A DNA stretch of 43,242 nucleotides, from the NCBI GenBank assembly GCA_964543235.1, contig CAZIXE010000032.1:1-43242 (forward strand). Direction: 5' to 3'. Shown here in pieces: positions 43,165-43,242 of this stretch. The notes under the pieces were generated by a model. The model did no database searches and had not been told where the DNA came from. It saw only the letters and a program-made list of their open reading frames with translations. Source of the stretch: JANMMJ01 sp964543235. Lineage in GTDB: Bacteria; Pseudomonadota; Alphaproteobacteria; Rhizobiales; Aestuariivirgaceae. Position 1 is the first letter of the stretch. Each line of letters opens with the position of its first letter. A program made the translations under genes and the position numbers.

Positions 43165-43242
43165 CTGGCCAGAATGCCCCTGCTTTTCCTGTAGAGAGCG
43201 GCTGAAGTTGTCCGGTTTATGTAGCACATGAATTGACCGCTT

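Overview
The window reads as the chromosome of a free-living, high-GC alphaproteobacterium, probably Hyphomicrobiales or a close relative. Supporting this are an ActS/ActR (RegB/RegA-type) redox two-component pair next to a SCO/SenC protein, an MmcB-type DNA repair protein, the alphaproteobacterial zinc-ribbon protein of family TIGR02300, class II-type AroA, and frequent GTG/TTG starts. I see no phage, insertion sequence, CRISPR array or rRNA. One tRNA gene, tRNA-Ala(GGC), is present.

Layout. Positions 1-11.5 kb carry core and metabolic genes: a class A penicillin-binding protein, a YgjP/DUF45 metallopeptidase, an intracellular PHB depolymerase, the SCO protein with ActS and ActR, MmcB, and a TRAP transporter (dctQ-dctM, with dctP on the opposite strand) with a DUF1330 protein between. 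Positions 11.5-33 kb are dominated by surface and type I secretion biology. There is a 1175-aa RTX repeat protein, then a fructokinase-like PfkB kinase and a tandem UspA protein. These are followed by a TolC-like outer membrane protein, an RTX-type ABC exporter, a ribbon-helix-helix/PAS-like regulator, a giant 2503-aa BapA/LapA-like adhesin, a LapG-like periplasmic cysteine protease, the HlyD/LapC adaptor, an unrecognised lipoprotein and a small cytochrome c. Positions 33-37.6 kb hold a catabolic block of ALDH16-like dehydrogenase, deoxyribose-phosphate aldolase and an amidohydrolase. After the tRNA come the TIGR02300 protein, aroA and cmk. The last 3 kb hold a metal locus: ZIP transporter, two-domain multicopper oxidase and mntR.

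How the genes work together. The 17.6-31.9 kb block is a nearly complete Lap-type biofilm adhesion module: exporter (TolC/ABC/HlyD), adhesin with an N-terminal PAAG motif, and a LapG-like protease that could clip it. No LapD-like c-di-GMP receptor is in view. A DNA-binding protein with a PAS-like domain is transcribed away from the adhesin, which suggests local signal-dependent control. The 40.4-43.1 kb block is the most novel-looking unit: a Tat-exported multicopper oxidase and a ZIP permease overlap by ATGA. They are read divergently from mntR across a perfect 9-4-9 palindrome shaped like the MntR box, lying inside a promoter with a consensus -35 element. I infer a manganese-responsive oxidase-permease system.
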